A stretch of DNA of 64,000 nucleotides from JBKBIP01 sp046297495. GTDB taxonomy: Bacteria; Planctomycetota; Planctomycetia; Gemmatales; Gemmataceae. Below, piece after piece: positions 59,612-64,000 of the stretch. The translations under genes and the position numbers were made by a program. Position 1 is the first letter of the stretch; each line of letters begins with the position of its first letter. The stretch lies in NCBI GenBank assembly GCA_046297495.1, contig JBKBIP010000020.1:1-64000 (forward strand), read 5' to 3'. The notes beneath the pieces were generated by a model. It was given only the letters and a program-made list of their open reading frames with translations, had not been told where the DNA came from and ran no database searches.

Positions 59612-60841
59612 ATGCAAAGCGAACCGAACGTCGAACAAGGCCCCTTTCAAATTCAGGTGGCGGATCGTGTCAATAGGCTGCCCCCTTATCTATTCGGCAA
59701 GATCAACGAGCTGAAATACCGCAAGCGCCGCGACGGGATTGATGTCATTGACTTGGGCATGGGCAATCCCACCGACGTGCCCGATCCGCTCATCATCGAC
59801 AAGCTGTGCGAGGCCGCTCACGATGAACGGAATCATCGTTACTCGGTAAGCAACGGCTTGTTCAACCTGCGCCGTGAAGTCGCCTTGCGGTACCAGAAGC
59901 GGCACGGCGTCACCCTGAATCCCGATACCGAAGTGCTGGCCGGGCTAGGATCGAAGGAGGTCTTTAGCCACATGTGCTTGGCCCTGATGGGACCGGGAGA
60001 TACCGCCATCGTGCCGGCGCCGTCGTTTCCGATTCATGTCTATGCCGTGGCCCTGGCCTCGGCCAATGTCATCAGTCTGGATTGCACGCAGCCGGATCGC
60101 TTTTTGTCTAATGTCGCCAACGTGGCCGAGCATCTCTACCCTCGGCCCAAGGTGTTGATCCTCAATTTTCCCCACAATCCGACCACCACCGTCGTCGAGA
60201 AGGATTTCTTCGTCGATGTGGTGCGCCTGGCCCGGCGCTTCGGCTTCATGGTGATTCATGATTTCGCCTATGGCGATGTTTGTTTCGACGGCTACCAGGC
60301 CCCCAGCTTCCTGAGCGTGCCGGGCGCCCGAGCTGTCGGCGTGGAAACGACCACCATGAGCAAAGGCTACAACATGGCCGGCTGGCGGCTTGGCTTCTGT
60401 GCCGGTAATTCCGAGATGATCCGCGCCCTGGCGACCATCAAAGGATACTACGATTACGGCATCTTCCAGCCGATTCAGATTGCCGGCATCATCGCCATGC
60501 GCCATTGTGATGATTTGGTGCAACGCCAGGCCGCCGAGTACCAGCTCCGCCGCGATGTCTTGGTGGAAGGCTTACAACGCATCGGCTGGGAAGTCGAGCC
60601 GCCCAAGGCGAGCATGTTCGTCTGGGCCAGGTATCCGCACCACTGGCGCGAACGGCTGGGATCGATGGATTTCGCCATGAAATTGCTCGAGGAGGCCGAG
60701 GTCGCCGTCAGCCCCGGTCGCGGTTTCGGCGATGCCGGCGAAGGATTCCTGCGTCTGGCCTTGGTCGAAAATGAACAACGCTTGCGCCAAGCAGTTCGCC
60801 AAATCGGCCGCTGCCTGCGCGAGGGACCGGCGGTGGGGTAG
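59612..60841 (+). CDS. PLP-dependent aminotransferase, AlaC/class I-II type
   Basis: A 409-residue fold-type I aminotransferase, probably making alanine from pyruvate and glutamate (AlaC/YfdZ) or a related reaction. Family features are DVIDLGMGNPTDVP, NHRYSVSNGLFNLRREVALRY, GPGDTAIVPAPSFPIHVYA, NFPHNPTTTVV, HDFAYGDVCFDG and the PLP lysine in TTTMSKGYNMAGWRLGF. ATG 59612 (MQSEPNV) gives the family start; the frame runs on upstream without similarity. Confidence 0.88.
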   Translation: MQSEPNVEQGPFQIQVADRVNRLPPYLFGKINELKYRKRRDGIDVIDLGMGNPTDVPDPLIIDKLCEAAHDERNHRYSVSNGLFNLRREVALRYQKRHGVTLNPDTEVLAGLGSKEVFSHMCLALMGPGDTAIVPAPSFPIHVYAVALASANVISLDCTQPDRFLSNVANVAEHLYPRPKVLILNFPHNPTTTVVEKDFFVDVVRLARRFGFMVIHDFAYGDVCFDGYQAPSFLSVPGARAVGVETTTMSKGYNMAGWRLGFCAGNSEMIRALATIKGYYDYGIFQPIQIAGIIAMRHCDDLVQRQAAEYQLRRDVLVEGLQRIGWEVEPPKASMFVWARYPHHWRERLGSMDFAMKLLEEAEVAVSPGRGFGDAGEGFLRLALVENEQRLRQAVRQIGRCLREGPAVG

Positions 60842-61075
60842 GGGTGTGACGTCGGAAATTTTTTTCATCCCATCGATTCATTCGTTCACGCGGGCTTTTG
60901 CTAGTTGGTGATGGACGGGCAATCCGCGCGGGCAAATCCATTTGCTTTTCTCTCCCGTCTAATACTACGGCGAGCGGTCGGCGTTCGCCTTCCAGTGATA
61001 ACCTCGAACCGGGGAAGCATCACTCCCACTCGCGCGGAACCCACGACGATTTCCGCCAGCCATGGAGAAATTTCA

Positions 61076-64000
61076 TGCAAGCGCACAACCGTTTACGTAA
61101 GCTCGGCCTGCTGCAATTTGGCCTGATTGGCGTCATTGTATTAGCGGTGCTCGGCTATGCCTTGCTGGGACCACGTTCACTGGAGGTGCAAGGAGCCGAG
61201 TTGATTCCCGCCGGAGCCGCCGTCTTTCAAACCAAGGATCAGTTCCTGGTCACGGTCAGTCTTGCCAATCCCAGCGGCCAGCCGGTGCGCGGCCTACTCC
61301 AAGTGCAATTGCTGGGACCCAACGGCGCCGTGTTGAGCCGTTCGGCCCAAAACGTCAGCCAAACCGACAAGGCGGCTGGCTATCGCTTCGAGCTGCCGGC
61401 GCCGAACGTGCCCACCGATCAACTGAAACTGCGCTTCCAATTTGGAGAACAAGAAGAAACCGTGCCCGTCAGCGACGTGCTGTTGGCCAAGGCGCACGAA
61501 ACGTCGCTGACCACCAGCCAGGAATTTTATGCTGGCAGCCTGGCAGCGGTGCGCTGCAGCGTGCATGGCGTCAAGTCCTATACGGCGACGGTGCCGCTGG
61601 CCGGGGCGGAAGTAGCCATCACCTTGAAGGCCCCCGACGGCACGGTCTATCCGCTGCACGAGGGGAAGACCGGGACGGACGGCCAAGCCAACGCGGAAAT
61701 TCGACTCCCCAGAGTGCCGCCTGGAGCCTACACGATGGAGGTGGCCACCAAATCGACGCTCGGCGAGGAAAAGCTGGCCCGCGAGGTGCGCGTCAAGGCC
61801 GAGCCGAAAATCATGCTCGTCACTGACAAACCGCTGTATCAACCGGGACAGGTCATGCACATTCGCGCCCTGACGTTGCAGCCGTTCGACCTGACTCCGG
61901 TGGCTGGCGGTGAGTTGACCATCGAGGTCGAGGACGGCAAGGGAAACAAGGTTTTCAAGCGAACGAAGGCTACCTCGGAGTACGGTATCGCCGCCGTTGA
62001 TTTCCAGTTGGCCGATGAAGTCAACATGGGGGACTACCAGGTACGAGCCATTTTGGGAGCGCAACAGGCCCAGAAAACCGTCATCGTCAAGAAGTACGTC
62101 CTGCCCAAATTCAAGGTCGATGCCAAAGCTGACAAGCAGTACTACTTGCCCAAGGAAACCATCAAGGTCGAGCTGCAAGCCGACTACTTCTTTGGCAAGC
62201 CGGTAGCGGGTGGGAAGATTGAAGTAACGGCCAGTACCTTCGACGTGCAGTTCAAGGAATTTCAGAAATGGGACGGGAAGACCGACGCCAACGGCCACGC
62301 CCAGTTTGACATGACGCTGCCCGATTACTTCGTCGGCCAACCGCTCAGCAAGGGGGACGCCATCGTCAAGCTGGATGTCAAGCTGACGGACACCGCCGAC
62401 CATAGCGAGACGATCACCCGTACCTACCCGGTCAGCAACCAGGCCATCCGCGTCAGCCTGATTCCCGAAGGGGGACGGCTGCTGCCTAATGTCGAGAATC
62501 GCGTTTTCGTGGCGGCGGTCTATCCGGACGGCAGCCCGGTGGTCTGCGACGTGCAACTCTGGCAAGGACAGCAAGCCAAAGACAAGCCGCTGGCCACGCT
62601 CCAGACCAACGCCGCCGGTTTGGCCGAGTTCCGCCTCACTCCCAAGGCTGAGCAGTTCCGCCTGGGTGAATGGGAGCAGCGGAACATCGAAATGCTGGGG
62701 GGACAGACGATCAACGTCGGCGGGCAGAAAAAGCTGCTCGACATGGTCGCGCGTGCTCAGGACACCCAAGGGAACCAGGCGCAAACGGTCGGGTCCCTCA
62801 ACGCCGATCCGTTTGGTGACAACGTCCTGCTGCGTACCAACAAGGCCATTTGTCAGAGTGGAGATTCCCTGCAACTAGATGTCCTGACGTCTACGGGGAT
62901 GCCGACGGTCTATCTCGACGTGGTGCGCGGCGGCCAGACCATGTTGACGCGCTGGTTCGATGTCCAAGACGGCCAGGCTACCTACAAGCTTGACTTGCCG
63001 CCAGACCTGTTTGGTACTTTGGAAATTCACGCCTATCAGATGCTCAACAGTGGCGTCATCATCCGGGATAGCCGGGTGGTGTACGTGCAGCCGTCTCAGG
63101 ACCTCAACATCGAGGTTAAGCCGGATCAGGACGTCTATGGCCCCGGCCAGACGGGTACCATCCGCTTTCAGGTGACGGACGCCGCCGGCAAACCGACGCC
63201 GGCCGCGTTGGGGATCATCATCGTGGATGAGGCGGTTTATGCCCTGCAAGAGATGCAGCCTGGTTTGGAGAAAGTGTATTTTACCTTGCAAGAGGAGTTG
63301 CTCAAGCCGCAAGTGCAAGTGGAGTATGAGTCGCGTGAGGACATCGGCGTGCTAGTCCGCGAGCCGGTGCTCACCGCCGACAAGCGGCAAATCGCCGAGG
63401 TATTGCTCACCGCTGTCAAGCCCAAGCCGCCGGCCCGCTGGCAAGTAACCCCGGCCTTCGACCGCAAGCAAAAGATCGAGGGACTGGTGCAAGTGGTTGG
63501 CTCGGCGGTGTACCACTATGCCATGAGCAATCAACCCTTTATGGAGTACGATACGGACACCAAGCAGTGGCGCTTCCGACCGAACTTGCTCAAGGAAATG
63601 GCCGCCAAAGGCTACGTCAATGCCAACGCCATTCTCGACCCGCTCACGGGGAAGTCCTTCCAGCTGGAAGACATGGCGCGGTTAGAGCCGAACTTTACCG
63701 TCGAGCGCCTGGCCCAAGCCGTGACGTGGCAGCGAATGCACCAGTTGTACTGGCCCATGTCTCGGTATGGCAACGACAACCGGGCACTTTTCCTGGAGAA
63801 TGATGTTTGGAAGTTGTCAGAGGACCTACCCACTCAAGTCGGCAGGCACCGTAATTATTTTCAGGGGGTGTACACCGATGCCTGGGGGGAAGCGCCGCGT
63901 CTGCTGAAGCGTGACCCGAAACGGCCCAACCAGATGGGAATGCCTCTATTCAACGACTACGAGTTGGTTTCGGCTGGACCAGACCGCAAGTTCGGCACTG
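61076..64000 (+). CDS. Alpha-2-macroglobulin-like protein, 3'-truncated by the window edge
   Basis: N-terminal 975 codons of a bacterial alpha-2-macroglobulin or MG-domain protein, envelope protease trap. One membrane anchor (LLQFGLIGVIVLAVLGYALLG, about 12-32) puts the rest outside. MG domains follow: the MG2 signature TDKPLYQPGQVMHIRAL at about residues 254-270, and YVLPKFKVDAKADKQYYLP typical of the MG3/MG4 junction. LGIIIVDEAVYAL is the MG6-like segment. The thioester CGEQ motif is not reached by the window. AUG 61076 follows a weak ribosome-binding site (GGAG 12 bases upstream). Confidence 0.85.

Noticed and set aside
61294..62874. Long minus-strand frame of more than 500 codons
   Set aside because: It is the antisense shadow of the alpha-2-macroglobulin gene, whose + strand frame has clear MG-domain motifs.

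Overview
The window is a 64 kb chromosomal stretch that looks like a planctomycete, most likely of the Gemmataceae. Pointers are the exported giant protein with the N-terminal LEDRLVPA motif (and an orphan copy of that motif elsewhere), a Ser/Thr kinase with a neighbouring ECF sigma factor, DUF4058 proteins, the large coiled-coil DUF4175-like protein with its operon partners, a squalene-hopene cyclase and a bacterial alpha-2-macroglobulin. Two runs of N (16832-16931 and 25480-25575) are assembly gaps inside genes. The first gene may be cut at the left edge, and the last gene is cut at the right edge.

Region by region. (1) 11-7249: a tight + strand operon for a periplasmic respiratory molybdoenzyme of the type II DMSO reductase family (NarG/NxrA-like). 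It contains a six-heme membrane-anchored cytochrome c, a Tat-exported catalytic subunit, an iron-sulfur beta subunit, a heme-b gamma subunit, a TorD/NarJ-like chaperone and an 88-residue unknown protein. It is visibly more AT-rich than what follows. (2) 7389-11589: a minus-strand tyrosine/homogentisate catabolic block (homogentisate dioxygenase, fumarylacetoacetate hydrolase family protein, 4-hydroxyphenylpyruvate dioxygenase) headed by a heme-oxygenase-like di-iron candidate. (3) 11844-24840: an MDR quinone reductase, a secreted unknown, the LEDRLVPA parallel beta-helix/FG-GAP surface protein, the kinase and ECF sigma pair, a second MDR dehydrogenase, thioredoxin and a secreted repeat protein. 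(4) 25106-32560: a DUF4175-like coiled-coil membrane protein coupled to a secreted protein and a Tat-exported prenyltransferase-fold protein, then a SYLF protein and a small membrane protein. (5) 32750-45423: housekeeping genes (pyrD, speA, a PIMT-like methyltransferase, DUF4058, DUF4416, an O-antigen-ligase-like protein, EVE, a DHH phosphoesterase, sppA). (6) 45488-53786: a Gfo/Idh/MocA oxidoreductase, a BON-domain protein, a repeat-rich gene-poor stretch, then parA, ybeY, recO, a BamD-like and an LptE-like lipoprotein. (7) 53835-64000: squalene-hopene cyclase, a diadenylate cyclase-domain protein, a large secreted unknown, an AlaC-like aminotransferase and the start of an alpha-2-macroglobulin.

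Intergenic DNA holds several dispersed repeat families that the genes do not explain. One is an 86-89 bp palindromic element beginning with GGGGACGCGACTCG (two full copies and one decayed copy). Another is a hairpin family built on GATTCATCGTTTCGCGC arms (eight copies or partial copies listed). A 31-bp block occurs in the same orientation upstream of both parA and the hopene cyclase gene. There are also individual strong hairpins. Further oddities are a gene split by an in-frame TGA, two gene remnants (DUF4058 N-terminus and LEDRLVPA N-terminus), a probable ACG start codon and a YbeY with a changed third metal ligand. No tRNA, rRNA, CRISPR array or insertion sequence was recognised.
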